Assembly (NCBI RefSeq): GCF_011764565.1
Contig: NZ_AP022871.1
Coordinates: forward strand, 3,162,320 to 3,226,319
From: Phytohabitans suffuscus
Lineage (GTDB): Bacteria > Actinomycetota > Actinomycetes > Mycobacteriales > Micromonosporaceae
Length of the DNA stretch: 64,000 nucleotides
Direction: 5' to 3'
A model generated the notes under the pieces. The model searched no databases. It was not told where the DNA came from and was given only the letters and a program-made list of their open reading frames with translations. Below, piece by piece: positions 44,568 to 53,870 of the stretch. The translations under genes and the position numbers were made by a program. Each line of letters begins with the position of its first letter. The first letter of the stretch is position 1.

Positions 44568-45853
44568 ATGACTATCGGGATGCGCGCGATCGGGTGCCTG
44601 GCCGCGGCGGCGTTGCTCGCCGCGACCGGGTGCGGCGGTGACTCGGACGACACGCAGGTCCAGGACCAGAAGATCGAGATCAACGTCTTCTGGTGGGGCG
44701 GTGAGAAGCGGGCCGAGATGACCGAGCAGGCACTCGCCCTCTACACGGCGCGGCACCCGAACGTCTCCTTCAAGACGCACTGGCAGGGCAACCAGGGCTA
44801 CTACGACAACCTGGCCACCCAGGCGGCCGGGGTGGACGGACCCGACCTCTTCCAGATCGACGACAACTACCTGACCGAGTACGCGGAGCGGAGCGTCACG
44901 CTCGACCTCACGCCGTACGCGACGAGCGGGGCGCTCGACCTCAGCAAGCTCCCCGACAGCCTCGCCAAGTACGGGCAGGTCGGCGGGCGCCAGGTCGGTG
45001 TCGCCAGCGCGGAGAACACGCCCGCGATGGTCTACAACCGCACGCTCGTACGCCAGCTCAACCTGCCCGAGCCCACGGTCGGCATGACGTACGAGCAGCT
45101 CTTCACCTGGGCCACTCAGATCACCAACGCCACCGACGGCAAGGTGGCGGGCACGATGGACCCGTCGGCCGACTACAAGGCGCTGTGGCTGTGGCTGCGC
45201 GCGCAGGGCAAGGAGCTGTACGCCGGCAAGCAGCTCGGCTTCACCACCGCCGACCTGACCGCGTGGTTCCAGATGTGGCAGACCGCCCGCGACACCGGCG
45301 CCGCGCCCGCCCCCTCCGTGATCAAGGAGGCCAACGGCGGCGACGTCACCAAGCAGCTCGTCGCGACCGGCCGCGCGGCGACCAGCTTCATGTGGTCCAA
45401 CCAGCTCCCCGAGCTGCAGGGCAACACCAAGGACGAGCTGGCCCTGGTCTCCTACCCCGGCGACCCGAAGGGCCAGTGGGCGCGCGCCTCGATGTACTGG
45501 TCCGCCTTCCGCGGCACGCGCCACCCCGAGGTGGTCATCGACGTGATGAACTTCCTGGTCAACGACCCCGAAGCCGGCAAGATCCTAGGCACCGAGCGCG
45601 GCCTCAGCCCCAACACCGACGTGCGCAAGGTGGTCAGCGAGGCGCTCACCGACCCCACGGCCCGCGCCACCATCGACTTCGAGAACGCCATCACCCCCCG
45701 CTTCGGCGCCGCGCCCGCCCCACCCCGAAGGGCCACGCCAAGATCCGCTCGATGCTCACCTCGGCCGCGGAGAGCGTGCAGCTGGGCAGGAAGTCCCCCA
45801 AGCAGGCGGCCGAGGAGTTTCTGAACCAGGCGAACGGCGCTTTGGCCACCTAG
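44568..45853 (+). CDS. Second sugar-binding lipoprotein, paralogue of 40656, one apparent frameshift
   Basis: With one base added in the C-runs at 45718-45726 the frame gives 428 residues. There is a lipoprotein signal (CLAAAALLAATGC) and a solute-binding fold closely parallel to the first SBP: FWWGGEKRAEMTEQALALYT, NQGYYDNLATQAAGVDGPDL, MDPSADYKALWLWLRAQGKE, QWARASMYWSAFRG. The expected end PKGHAKIRSM...KQAAEEFL lies in the shifted frame. It has no permeases of its own and may use the adjacent ones with a different ligand. The start could also be GTG at 44562 or ATG at 44580. Confidence 0.85.
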
Positions 45854-45900
45854 GTTTTCGAGCTACCGCGACGTCCGCCGTGGCCCGGACCGTGGACGGA

Positions 45901-45918
45901 CCGCGCCCTCAGGTCGCT
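45901..45918 (+). repeat. 18-bp direct repeat, right copy
   Basis: This is the partner of the repeat at 44540-44557. Its last two bases overlap the left end of the MITE-like element. Confidence 0.5.
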
Positions 45919-46087
45919 AGGGCGTGTTTCATAAGGGCATGCCCGGCCTGCGGCGGGTCCAGACGACGACCAGCGGCACCGGACGAAAGGCCACATACAA
46001 CACCGGTATGCGACCTTCCGGCCGGCACCACCGGACGCCGCCTCGACCTCGCCTCGGCTCGACCGACCCTTATGAAACACGCCCTAG
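45917..46087. mobile_element. MITE-like palindromic element, 171 bp
   Basis: Perfect 21-bp terminal inverted repeats (45917-45937 and 46067-46087) read CTAGGGCGTGTTTCATAAGG plus one base inward from each end. The interior is also symmetrical: GGCACCGGACGAAAGGCCACATAC-like arms (18 of 24 matching) meet at a 7-nt loop around 45998-46004, so the whole element can fold as one long hairpin. It encodes no transposase. The ends resemble those of IS5-like elements (from memory). TCG lies immediately outside both ends, and CTAG at the ends could itself be the target duplication. The right end supplies the stop codon of the Hsp70-like gene. Confidence 0.8.
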
Positions 46088-48759
46088 TCGCGGGCGAAGC
46101 GGGCGACCAGGAAGTCGGTGGTGCCGGCGCAGACGATGTGGGTCGTGTTCCAGGAGCAGCTCTCGGTCTTGACGTCCTTGAGCTGGCCCATCTCGATCAC
46201 GTCCGTCGAGCCGACGTGGAGTCCGGCGACGCTGTAGTCGTCGGCGTAGCTGGAGATCTCGTTGAAGAGCAGCAGGTTGCCGGCGTTGACCCGGCCGACG
46301 GCGCCCTCGCGGGTCAGGGTCTCGTTGCCGTCCGGGTCGAAGACGCGGAACTTGTAGTCGCCGCTCGTGGCCCGGGCGACCACCTCTTCGCCGAAGTGGA
46401 CGAGCAGGGTGGCGCCGGGAGCCGGCTTGCGCCACAGTTGGCCGCCCTTCTCCAGGTCGATCGCCACCAGCTCGGTGGACTTGCTGTCGGAGCCGGCCGA
46501 GTCGAGCAGGCACGCCCGGGTCTCGCCGCACATCGCCAGGATGTCGAGGCGGCGGCTCTCCTCGGGTGCGGTGTAGAGGTTGACCGGCTCGCCCATGATG
46601 TCGAGGTCGTAGCCGGACAGCCGGTATCCGTCCTCGTCCTTGGCCACCAGCAGCCGCCCGTTGTAGGCCACGACCTCGTCGCTCGGGTTGGCCACGTTGG
46701 TGCGCTTCTTCAGCTCGCGGCCGCTGGTCGCGTCGATCACGGTCGCCGAGCGGTCGGCGCCGATCTGCACGAGTCGCTGGTCGTCATCGGCGACCGGGGC
46801 GAAGGGGCGGCCGCTCGCGTTCGCCGGGCCGGAGACGTCGGCGACGGTCTGGACCGGGTAGACGGCGGTGCCGGTCAGGCCCTCGGCCTTGCCCGGATTC
46901 GGCCGCTCCCAGCGGGTTTTGCCGGTCTTCAGGTCGAGCCCGAGCAGGCGCTGCTCACGCGCGTCGACCAGCACGAGCACATCCTTGAACGCGTACACGC
47001 TGTCGTTGGCGCCGATCAGCCGGTGCCAGTCCTGCCCGCCGTCGGCCGGGTCGAGCACCGTCATGTCGCGCGTCTGGTCACTGGGGATGCTGCTGCTCTG
47101 GAACGCCACCACCGCGTTGGGCAGGGCGCTGATCCCGTCCCACCGCGCGGCGGTGCTCTCGGTCTGCACCCGCCAGAGCTCCTTGGCCGTGGCCAGCTCC
47201 ACGGCGATGACCGTCAGTGGCTGGCCGCTCCGCTCGTACGCCAGGTATCCCCGGTCACCCACGACATCGGTGTAGACGTAGTACGGCTGGGTGTCGTCGG
47301 ACGGGATCCGGCCCACCTCGGCCACCGGCTGGAAGTCGACCTCGTCGTTTCGCAGGAGCACCAGGGCGGCGGCCGCGACCACACCGACAAGCGCGACCGC
47401 CGCGGCCGCGATCCACAGGACGGGTCGCTTGTACAACGGGCGTCGCGGCGGCATCGGCCCCGCCTGCGGCATCGGCCCCATCGGCGGCCGCGGTCCCGCC
47501 GGCCCCGCCGGCGAGACGGACATCCCGGGTACGGCGGAGACCGGCGACCCGGATGGTGACACCGGTATCGACGACACCGGCAGCCCGGGCCCGCTGGTCG
47601 GCGCGGCGGTGGTCACCGTCGCCGTGGCGCTCGACGCGGCCGGCACGCTCGCGACCGCTCGGGCCCGGGGTGTCGCCAGCTCGGCGAGGGCGCCCTCGGC
47701 GACGGGCAGCTCGGGCTGCTCCAGCACGGTCGGCGCGATGCCAAGCTCGGCGTGGAGCAGGCGGGCCACGAGCGGCACCCGTGACGAGCCACCGACCAGG
47801 AAGAGCCCGGCGAGCTGGCTCGGGGTGAGGCCACACGCCCCGATCACCGCGGCGGCCTCGAACACGCCACGGCGCAGCAGCGGCGTGACCAGGCGCTCCA
47901 ACTCTTCGCGTGTGAGGTGTACGGCCTGGTCGATGCCGGGCACCGGGACGGGCGCCGCCGAGGTGCGGGAGAGCATCTCCTTCGCCCCGCGCACGTCGTC
48001 CCAGAACTGCCGGCGGCTGCGCCACTGGCCGGCGGTGGCCGGATGGGCGAGCGCCTGCCACGCCTGCGGGTGGGCGGGGGCGAGCATGCGGCCGAGGTGG
48101 TCGACGAGCGCGGCGTCGAGGTCCAGGCCGCCGAGCTCGGCGACGCCGCCAGAGCCGATGACCGCGAACCCGGTGCCCTCGTTGCGGACGACCGCGATGT
48201 CGAGCGTGCCGCCGCCGAAGTCGAAGACCGCGAGCGAGGCGCCCACGGGGACGGGCCGGCGCAGCACCTCGGCGAAGTAGCGCGCGGCGGCGACCGGCTC
48301 CGGCAGCAGCCTGGTGCCCTGCTCTCCGGCGGGCGGCCACCCGGCCCGGACGATCGCCGTGCTGAGCACCTCGCGGCGGCGCGAGCCCCAGACGGCCGGG
48401 TGGGTCACGACCGCCGGCGGCAGGAAGCCGACCGCCTCCACCGCCGTCCGGGCGACCGCGCCGAGCACGGCGGCGAGCAGGTCGGCGGTGGGCACGTCAC
48501 GACCGCCGAGCAGCACGCTGGGCTCGTCGATCCGGCGCTTGGGGTTGGGCTCGTAGCGGGACGGGTCACCCTGGGCCAGCCGCTGGGCGTCCCGGCCGAC
48601 GTGCAGGCCGGCGTCGTCGAGGAAGACGGCGGAGGGCGTGATCGGCTGACCGTCGAAGAGCAGCGGACGGGTGCGCCCGTCAGGCCAGCGCAGGACGGCG
48701 ACGGTGTTGGACGTGCCGACGTCGACACCGAGCGCGTAACCGCCCTCCGGGCCTGCCAT
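46084..48759 (-). CDS. Membrane-anchored Hsp70-like ATPase with extracytoplasmic beta-propeller
   Basis: This 891-residue protein has an N-terminal Hsp70/actin-fold ATPase (about 1-370): phosphate-1 LGVDVGTSNTVAVLRW, phosphate-2 LAVFDFGGGTLDIAVV, adenosine motif LFLVGGSSRVPLV. The Hsp70 substrate-binding domain is missing. Instead there is a Pro/Gly/Ser/Met linker (about 375-440), one transmembrane helix (VLWIAAAAVALVGVVAAAALVLL) and a PQQ/BamB-like beta-propeller (repeats such as ELWRVQTES, TGKTRWERPNPGK, KGGQLWRKPAPG). The predicted topology is ATPase inside, propeller outside. The stop TAG lies in the end of the MITE-like element, so the original C-terminus may have differed. Confidence 0.87.
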   Translation of the reverse strand: MAGPEGGYALGVDVGTSNTVAVLRWPDGRTRPLLFDGQPITPSAVFLDDAGLHVGRDAQRLAQGDPSRYEPNPKRRIDEPSVLLGGRDVPTADLLAAVLGAVARTAVEAVGFLPPAVVTHPAVWGSRRREVLSTAIVRAGWPPAGEQGTRLLPEPVAAARYFAEVLRRPVPVGASLAVFDFGGGTLDIAVVRNEGTGFAVIGSGGVAELGGLDLDAALVDHLGRMLAPAHPQAWQALAHPATAGQWRSRRQFWDDVRGAKEMLSRTSAAPVPVPGIDQAVHLTREELERLVTPLLRRGVFEAAAVIGACGLTPSQLAGLFLVGGSSRVPLVARLLHAELGIAPTVLEQPELPVAEGALAELATPRARAVASVPAASSATATVTTAAPTSGPGLPVSSIPVSPSGSPVSAVPGMSVSPAGPAGPRPPMGPMPQAGPMPPRRPLYKRPVLWIAAAAVALVGVVAAAALVLLRNDEVDFQPVAEVGRIPSDDTQPYYVYTDVVGDRGYLAYERSGQPLTVIAVELATAKELWRVQTESTAARWDGISALPNAVVAFQSSSIPSDQTRDMTVLDPADGGQDWHRLIGANDSVYAFKDVLVLVDAREQRLLGLDLKTGKTRWERPNPGKAEGLTGTAVYPVQTVADVSGPANASGRPFAPVADDDQRLVQIGADRSATVIDATSGRELKKRTNVANPSDEVVAYNGRLLVAKDEDGYRLSGYDLDIMGEPVNLYTAPEESRRLDILAMCGETRACLLDSAGSDSKSTELVAIDLEKGGQLWRKPAPGATLLVHFGEEVVARATSGDYKFRVFDPDGNETLTREGAVGRVNAGNLLLFNEISSYADDYSVAGLHVGSTDVIEMGQLKDVKTESCSWNTTHIVCAGTTDFLVARFARD

Positions 48760-48849
48760 ATCTGCCGCTCCTCACGGGGGCGAGGGGATCCCCGGCCAGC
48801 ATGTTACGGGGGCCGCGCAGCCACCCCGCGCCTGCTGGCCGGCGCGCCC

Positions 48850-49971
48850 TCAGCCCACCGTACGGCGGCGGTTGATCTCGGCGAGCGTCACCGCGGCCGC
48901 GACGCTCGCGTTGAGCGACTCGACCGAGGAGGCCATCGGGATGCCGACCCGCAGGTCACAGGTCTCACCGACGAGCCGGGACAGCCCGCGCCCCTCGGAG
49001 CCGACCACGACCACCACGGGGCCGACCGCGGTCTCGAGGTCGTAGACGTCGGTCTCGCCGTCGGCGTCGAGGCCGATCACGACGAAGCCGGCCCGCTGGC
49101 AGGCCTTGATCGCCCGGGTCAGGTTGGTCACCTGCGACACCGGCAGGCGCGCGGCGGCACCCGCACTCGTGCGCCACGCCGTCGCGGTCATGCTGGCGGC
49201 CCGCCGCTCGGGCATGAACACGCCCTGCGCGCCGAACGCGGCCGCCGAGCGGATGACCGCGCCGAGGTTGCGCGGGTCGGTGACCCCGTCGAGGGCGACC
49301 AGCAGCGGGGCGGACGCCTCGGCGGACGCGACGAGCAGGTCTTCGAACGGCTCGTACGAGTACGGCGGGACCTGGATGCCCACACCCTGGTGCAGCACGC
49401 CACCGGTCATCCGGTCGAGCTCGGCGCGGCTTACCTCCAGGATCGGGATGCCCCGGTCGGCGGCGGTGCGGACGAGCTCGTTGACCCGGTCGTCGGCGTC
49501 GATGCCCAGCGCCACGTACAGCGCGGTGGCCGGCACGTGCGCGCGCAGCGCCTCGACCACCGGGTTACGCCCGACGAGCAGCTCGGGCGTGCCCTTGGCC
49601 GGGTTGGACTTGCGACCCGGCGCCACCTTGGGACCGCCGCGGCGGGCCGGGGCCGCGCCGCCGCCACCGCCACGCCTGGTCGGCTTGACACCCTGGGTGC
49701 CCCGCCCCCACGTGGTGTCTTTGCTGCCCGGGACGCCGGCCTTGGGAGCGCGCCCCTCCTCGGCGGCCGCGCGGCGCTCCTTGTCCTGCTTCCACGCGGT
49801 GCGCTGGGGCAGCTTTTCCGTCCCGGAGTACGCCTTGTGCCACGGCCGCTCGTCGGCGGGGAGCGTGCGCCCCTTGCCGGCCAGCCCGGCGCGGTTCTTT
49901 CCGCCGGAACCGCCGGACGCGCCCTTCTTCGACGTGACCCGGCGGCCCCGCCGCTGCGAGTTACCGGCCAT
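48850..49971 (-). CDS. rlmB: 23S rRNA (guanosine-2'-O-)-methyltransferase RlmB
   Basis: The 373-residue protein has a long basic, Gly-rich N-terminal extension (about 1-125, many Arg/Lys) that probably binds RNA. It is followed by the SpoU substrate-binding domain ([16 protein letters not shown]) and the knotted SPOUT methyltransferase with motifs [33 protein letters not shown] and [20 protein letters not shown]. It methylates 23S rRNA at G2251 (E. coli numbering). It overlaps the cysS stop by 11 bp, the usual cysS-rlmB pairing of actinobacteria. Confidence 0.93.
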   Translation of the reverse strand: MAGNSQRRGRRVTSKKGASGGSGGKNRAGLAGKGRTLPADERPWHKAYSGTEKLPQRTAWKQDKERRAAAEEGRAPKAGVPGSKDTTWGRGTQGVKPTRRGGGGGAAPARRGGPKVAPGRKSNPAKGTPELLVGRNPVVEALRAHVPATALYVALGIDADDRVNELVRTAADRGIPILEVSRAELDRMTGGVLHQGVGIQVPPYSYEPFEDLLVASAEASAPLLVALDGVTDPRNLGAVIRSAAAFGAQGVFMPERRAASMTATAWRTSAGAAARLPVSQVTNLTRAIKACQRAGFVVIGLDADGETDVYDLETAVGPVVVVVGSEGRGLSRLVGETCDLRVGIPMASSVESLNASVAAAVTLAEINRRRTVG

Positions 49972-51372
49972 CGTGCACCGTCCACCGCGGCCCGGCCGGC
50001 GTGTCCTCGATGATGATCCCGGCCTGCTTGAGCTGGTCGCGCACCGCGTCGGCGGCGGTCCAGTCCTTGCGCGCGCGGGCCTGGGCCCGCTGGTCGAGGG
50101 CGAGCGCGACGAGCGCGTCGACCACCTCCTTGAGGTGATCGCTCCCGTCACCTCCCCACGCCGGGTCGAGCGGGTCGATGCCGAGCACGTCGAGCATCGC
50201 GCGGACGCTGGCCAGGGCGCTGCGGATCGCCGCCTCGTCGCTCGTGTCGAGCGCGCTGTTGCCGTGGTGCACCAGCTCGCGCAGGCTGGCCAGCGCCGCG
50301 GAGGTGTTGAGGTCGTCGTCCATCGCGGCCACGAACCCGGCGGGCAGCTCACCGGCCGGCACCGGGCCGACCCGGTCGACCGCCCGCTGGACGAAGCCCT
50401 CGATCCGCCGCAGGGCGACCGCCTTTTCCCGCAGGCTCTCGTCGGTGTAGTCGATCCGCGAGCGGTAGTGCGACTCGAGCAGGTAGTAGCGCAGCTCGAT
50501 CGGGCGGATGCCCATCGCGGCCACGTGGTCGAGGTCGATCACGTTGCCCAGCGACTTGCTCATCTTGGCCTCGCCGAGGTTGAGCAGCGCGTGGTGCACC
50601 CAGAAGCGGGCGAACGACAGGCCGGCCGCGCGGGACTGGGCGATCTCGTTTTCGTGGTGCGGGAACGTCAGGTCGAGGCCGCCACCGTGGATGTCGAACT
50701 CGGCGCCGAGGTAGCGCCAGCACATCGCGGAGCACTCGATGTGCCAGCCGGGACGGCCGCGCCCCCAGGGCGAGGGCCAGATGGCCTCGGCGGGCTCGCC
50801 GGCCTTCTCCCCTTCCACAACGCGAAGTCGTTGGGGCTGCGCTTGGCCCGCGCGGTGCCGTCGTCCGGGTGCTGCATCGCGTCGGGGTGCTGGCCGGAGA
50901 GCGCGCCGTAGGCCGGGTAGGAGCGGACGTCGAAGTAGACGTCTCCGCAACCGTCACCCGCCACGTAGGCGTGGCCGCTGTCGATCAGCTTCTGGATCAG
51001 CTCGTGCATGTCGGGGATGTGCCCGGTGGCCCGCGGCTCGTAGGTCGGTGGGAGCACGTTGAGCGTGCGGTAGGCGGCGGTGAGGACGATCTCGTTCGCG
51101 TACGCGATGGACCAGAACGGCCGCCCGTACTCGATCGACTTGGCGAGCACCTTGTCGTCGATGTCGGTGATGTTGCGGATGAACGTCACCTCGTTGCCCG
51201 CGCGCAGCAGCCACCGGCGTAACACGTCGTAGTTGACACCGGAGCGGAGGTGGCCGATGTGGGGCTCGGACTGCACGGTGAGGCCACACAGGTAGATCCC
51301 CACCCGGCCGGCCTCACGCGGGACGAAGTCCCGCACCGATCTGGTGGCGGTGTCATACAGGCGTAGCGTCAC
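49961..51372 (-). CDS. cysS: Cysteinyl-tRNA synthetase, one apparent frameshift
   Basis: CysS charges tRNA-Cys. After one base is added in the run CCCC at 50809-50812 the protein is 470 residues, the normal length. The N-terminal part has zinc Cys in YLCGLTV and the HIGH motif PHIGHLRSG. The C-terminal frame has [12 protein letters not shown], the [11 protein letters not shown] zinc/substrate region and KMSKSLGN. The frames join as [19 protein letters not shown]. An essential gene broken at a homopolymer points to a sequencing deletion. It starts at GTG 51372 and is divergent from the IclR-like gene. Confidence 0.93.
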
Positions 51373-51420
51373 CGTCCAAGGGTACCGGTCCCGTGACGCC
51401 CGCGATCGTAGGCTCTCCTG

Positions 51421-51478
51421 GTGAGTGAGCGCAGCGAGCTTGGAGCCGCGCGGCCGCCCGCGGCGGAGCGAGGACGGC
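51421..51478. repeat. GC-rich REP-like sequence before IclR-like gene
   Basis: GTGAGTGAGCGCAGCGAGC and the following GGAGCCGCGCGGCCGCCCGCG, then GGCGGAGCGAGG, make a block of short self-complementary words. The GAGCGCAGCGAGC core is common as an extragenic repeat in actinomycete genomes (from memory). Confidence 0.35.
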
Positions 51479-51479
51479 C

Positions 51480-52130
51480 GTGAGCGAAGGGGGTGACCGG
51501 TCGCCGGAGTCCGCGCAGACCCTCGACCGGGGGTTGCGCCTGCTCTTCCTCGTCGCCGAGGCGCCCGGCGGGATGAGCGTGACCGAGGTGGCGGCCCGGC
51601 TCGGGGTGGGCCGCGCGGTCGTGTACCGGCTGGTCGGGCCGCTGGTCCAGCACGGCATGGTGCGCCGCGACGGGCGCGGTCGGCTGCGGCTCGGGGCGGG
51701 CCTGCTGCAGCTGGCCAACCGGGCCCAGCCGCTGCTCGCCGACGCCGCCCGGCCACCGCTGCGGCGGCTGGCCGAGGCGGTGGGAGCGACCGCGCATCTG
51801 ACGATCGCGGAGGGCGGCGAGGCGGTCGCGCTGGTGGTCGTGGAGCCGAGCTGGACCGCGTTCCACGTGGCGTACCGGTCCGGGTCGCGGCACCCGCTCG
51901 ACCGGGGCGCGGCCGGGCGGGCCATCCTCGCCGGGCGGCAGGGCGACGCGGGCGTGGTCGCGACGGCCGGCGAGCTGCAGCCGGGCGCGCACGGGGTGGC
52001 GGTGCCGGTGCTGGGGCTCGAAGGGCTGGAGGCGAGCGTGGGAGTGGTCGCGCTGGGCCCGCTCGACCCGGAGGTGGTCGGCCCGCAGGTGGTCAGCGCG
52101 GCCGCGGCGGTGGCGCAGGCGCTCAGCTGA
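51480..52130 (+). CDS. IclR-like transcriptional regulator
   Basis: This 216-residue regulator has an N-terminal winged helix (TLDRGLRLLFLVAEAPGGMS, EVAARLGVGRAVVYRLVGPL) and a shortened effector domain (LRRLAEAVGATAHLTIAEGG, HPLDRGAAGRAILAG). IclR proteins are usually about 250 residues, so the C-terminal domain is trimmed. It is divergent from cysS with about 107 bp between them. Ligand and targets are unknown. Confidence 0.82.
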   Translation: MSEGGDRSPESAQTLDRGLRLLFLVAEAPGGMSVTEVAARLGVGRAVVYRLVGPLVQHGMVRRDGRGRLRLGAGLLQLANRAQPLLADAARPPLRRLAEAVGATAHLTIAEGGEAVALVVVEPSWTAFHVAYRSGSRHPLDRGAAGRAILAGRQGDAGVVATAGELQPGAHGVAVPVLGLEGLEASVGVVALGPLDPEVVGPQVVSAAAAVAQALS

Positions 52131-52168
52131 GGCGGCGCATGGTACCGGCTTTCGCGAGGGCCGGGGAG

Positions 52169-52212
52169 TTGTCCACAGGCCACAGTGGATCAACAGGCCG
52201 CCGTTGTCCACA
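52169..52212 (+). promoter_or_regulatory. Pair of DnaA boxes
   Basis: TTGTCCACA occurs at 52169-52177 and again at 52204-52212, same orientation, 35 bp apart, each followed by GG. This is the preferred DnaA box of high-GC actinobacteria. The pair sits 42-85 bp upstream of the AbiEi/DUF559-like gene; the gap has no other feature. Confidence 0.55.
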
Positions 52213-52253
52213 GGGGGTACTGATCAGGTACACCGATCGCGACGCTTTGCCAC

Positions 52254-53173
52254 ATGGCACGCACATCCCAGCGGCCGTCTCCGCTGCAGTGGCAGGTGTT
52301 CCGGGGCAGTGACGCGGTCCGGCGCGACCTCGTCTCCACCAACCAGTTGCGCAGCACCGCGTGGGTGCGGGTGCGCCACGACGTCTACGCCGACTCCCGG
52401 ATCCGGCTCGACCACACCCTCGCCTGCCGGGCCACCGCGCTGCGGCTGCCGGTCAGCGGGATCTTCGCCGGCCCTTCCGCGGCGCACCTGCACGGTGTCG
52501 AGCACGCCGCCGGCTACAACGACGACGTCCACGTCATCCTCCCGCCCGACGTGCGCTTCCGGTCCCAGCACGGGCTGCGGATCCACGGCACGGAGATCGA
52601 GGCCGACGAGGTCGAGACCCGCGACGGGCTGCGCCGCACCACCCCATCCGCACCGTGTGGGACGTGGCCTGCTGGCTGGAGCTGACCCACGCCGTGTCGA
52701 TCATCGACCGGCTCCTGCGGCGCGGCCAGGTCGACCGGGCCGACCTCGACGACGTGGTCGAGCGGCACGCCACGCATCTGAGCCGCAGCCGGGCGCTGCG
52801 GGTCTTCGACCTCACCGATCCCCGGTCCCGGTCGTCGGCCGAGTCCAGCCTGCGCATCCGGCTCGTCACCGCCGGCCTTCCCCGCCCGGTCGCCCGCCAC
52901 CCGGTCAGGCTGCCCACCGGCCGGGTGGTCCATCCGGAGCTGGCCTGGCCCGCTCTCCGGGTGGCCGTCGAGATCGAGGGCACGTGCCCCGGTGGGCGCT
53001 CCCGCTGCCACGACGACATCGACCCCGATCTGGTGCGGCGCTACACCCGCCAGCAGCTCACCACGGCCGGCTGGACCGTGCTGCCGGTGACGGTGCACCA
53101 GATGCGGCGCGACTTCACCGACTTCGTCACCTCGCTGCGCCTGGCGCTCCTGGATCGGGGCTGGCAGCCATGA
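52254..53173 (+). CDS. AbiEi/DUF559-like protein, one apparent frameshift
   Basis: With one base added in CCCC at 52642-52645 the frame gives 306 residues: ...GLRRTTP-IRTVWDVACWLELTH. The N-terminal half (VRRDLVSTNQLRSTAWVRVR, RATALRLPVSGIFAGPSAAH) resembles the winged-helix and transcriptional-regulator part of type IV antitoxins (AbiEi). The C-terminal half (SAESSLRIRLVTAGLPRPVA, VHPELAWPALRVAVEIEGT, RRYTRQQLTTAGWTVLPVTV) has the restriction-endonuclease-like layout of DUF559 proteins. Function is unknown. It overlaps the convergent HAD gene by 47 bp. Confidence 0.75.
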
Positions 53174-53870
53174 CCCGGCCGGCGCCCAGCCCCGCGAGCA
53201 GGTCTGGCAGCTCGGCCAGTGACCGCACCTCACCCTCGGGCGGCGGTCCGGGCGGCCGAGGCGCCCCGGTGCGGTTGAGCCACACCGCGCGCAGCCCGGC
53301 GCGCCGCGCCGCCCGCACGTCGTGCTCCCACGAGTCACCCACATGCACGACCGCAGCCGGCACGCACCCGGCAGCCTCGACCACCGCCGCGAAAAACTCG
53401 CCGGCGGGCTTCTTGGGCAGCCCTCCCTCATGGGCATAGATCTCAAAGGCAAACTCGCCGGCCAGCCCGCACCGCTCCGCCCGGCTGTTGCCGTTGGTGG
53501 CAAAGCCGACGGTGTAGAGCGCACGCAGCGCGGCCAGTGCCGGCAGCACATCACCAAAGGGGCGGCTCAGCGCAAACCGCCGGGTGAAGAAGATCTCGGC
53601 GACGTGGTCCAGCTCCGCCCCGAGCCCCACCCGGGCGAGCGACCGGGCGAGGGCAGCCCGCCGGATGTCCAGCGTCGATGCCGCGCGCATGGCGGCGAAG
53701 ACCGGCGGCCAGTCCTCGGCCAGGTCGGCCACGGTCAGCGCCTCCGCCGCCGGGGTGAGCCGCCGCATCTCCGCCAGCACCGCGCCGAGGGCGCCGGTCA
53801 CCGCGGGCGAGAGGTCGACGACGGTCTCGTCCGCGTCGAATACGACGGTGGTGATCGGGGGTGCTGTCAC
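53127..53870 (-). CDS. HAD-superfamily hydrolase
   Basis: This 247-residue phosphatase-like protein has motif [12 protein letters not shown] (nucleophile Asp, second Asp replaced by Glu after Ala: D-A-D), motif [11 protein letters not shown], motif III Lys in [11 protein letters not shown] and motif [22 protein letters not shown] helical cap lies between motifs I and II. It starts at GTG overlapping the fumC stop (GTGA). The substrate is unknown; pyrimidine-nucleotide or small phosphosugar phosphatases look similar. Confidence 0.85.
   Translation of the reverse strand: MTAPPITTVVFDADETVVDLSPAVTGALGAVLAEMRRLTPAAEALTVADLAEDWPPVFAAMRAASTLDIRRAALARSLARVGLGAELDHVAEIFFTRRFALSRPFGDVLPALAALRALYTVGFATNGNSRAERCGLAGEFAFEIYAHEGGLPKKPAGEFFAAVVEAAGCVPAAVVHVGDSWEHDVRAARRAGLRAVWLNRTGAPRPPGPPPEGEVRSLAELPDLLAGLGAGRVMAASPDPGAPGAAR

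Noticed and set aside
45924..46172. Small ORFs starting MFHKG from both ends of the palindromic element
   Set aside because: They read from the inverted repeats of the MITE-like element in opposite directions and have no protein-like features.
52131..52253. Replication origin at the DnaA boxes
   Set aside because: There are only two boxes, no AT-rich unwinding region, and no dnaA/dnaN or partition genes nearby.
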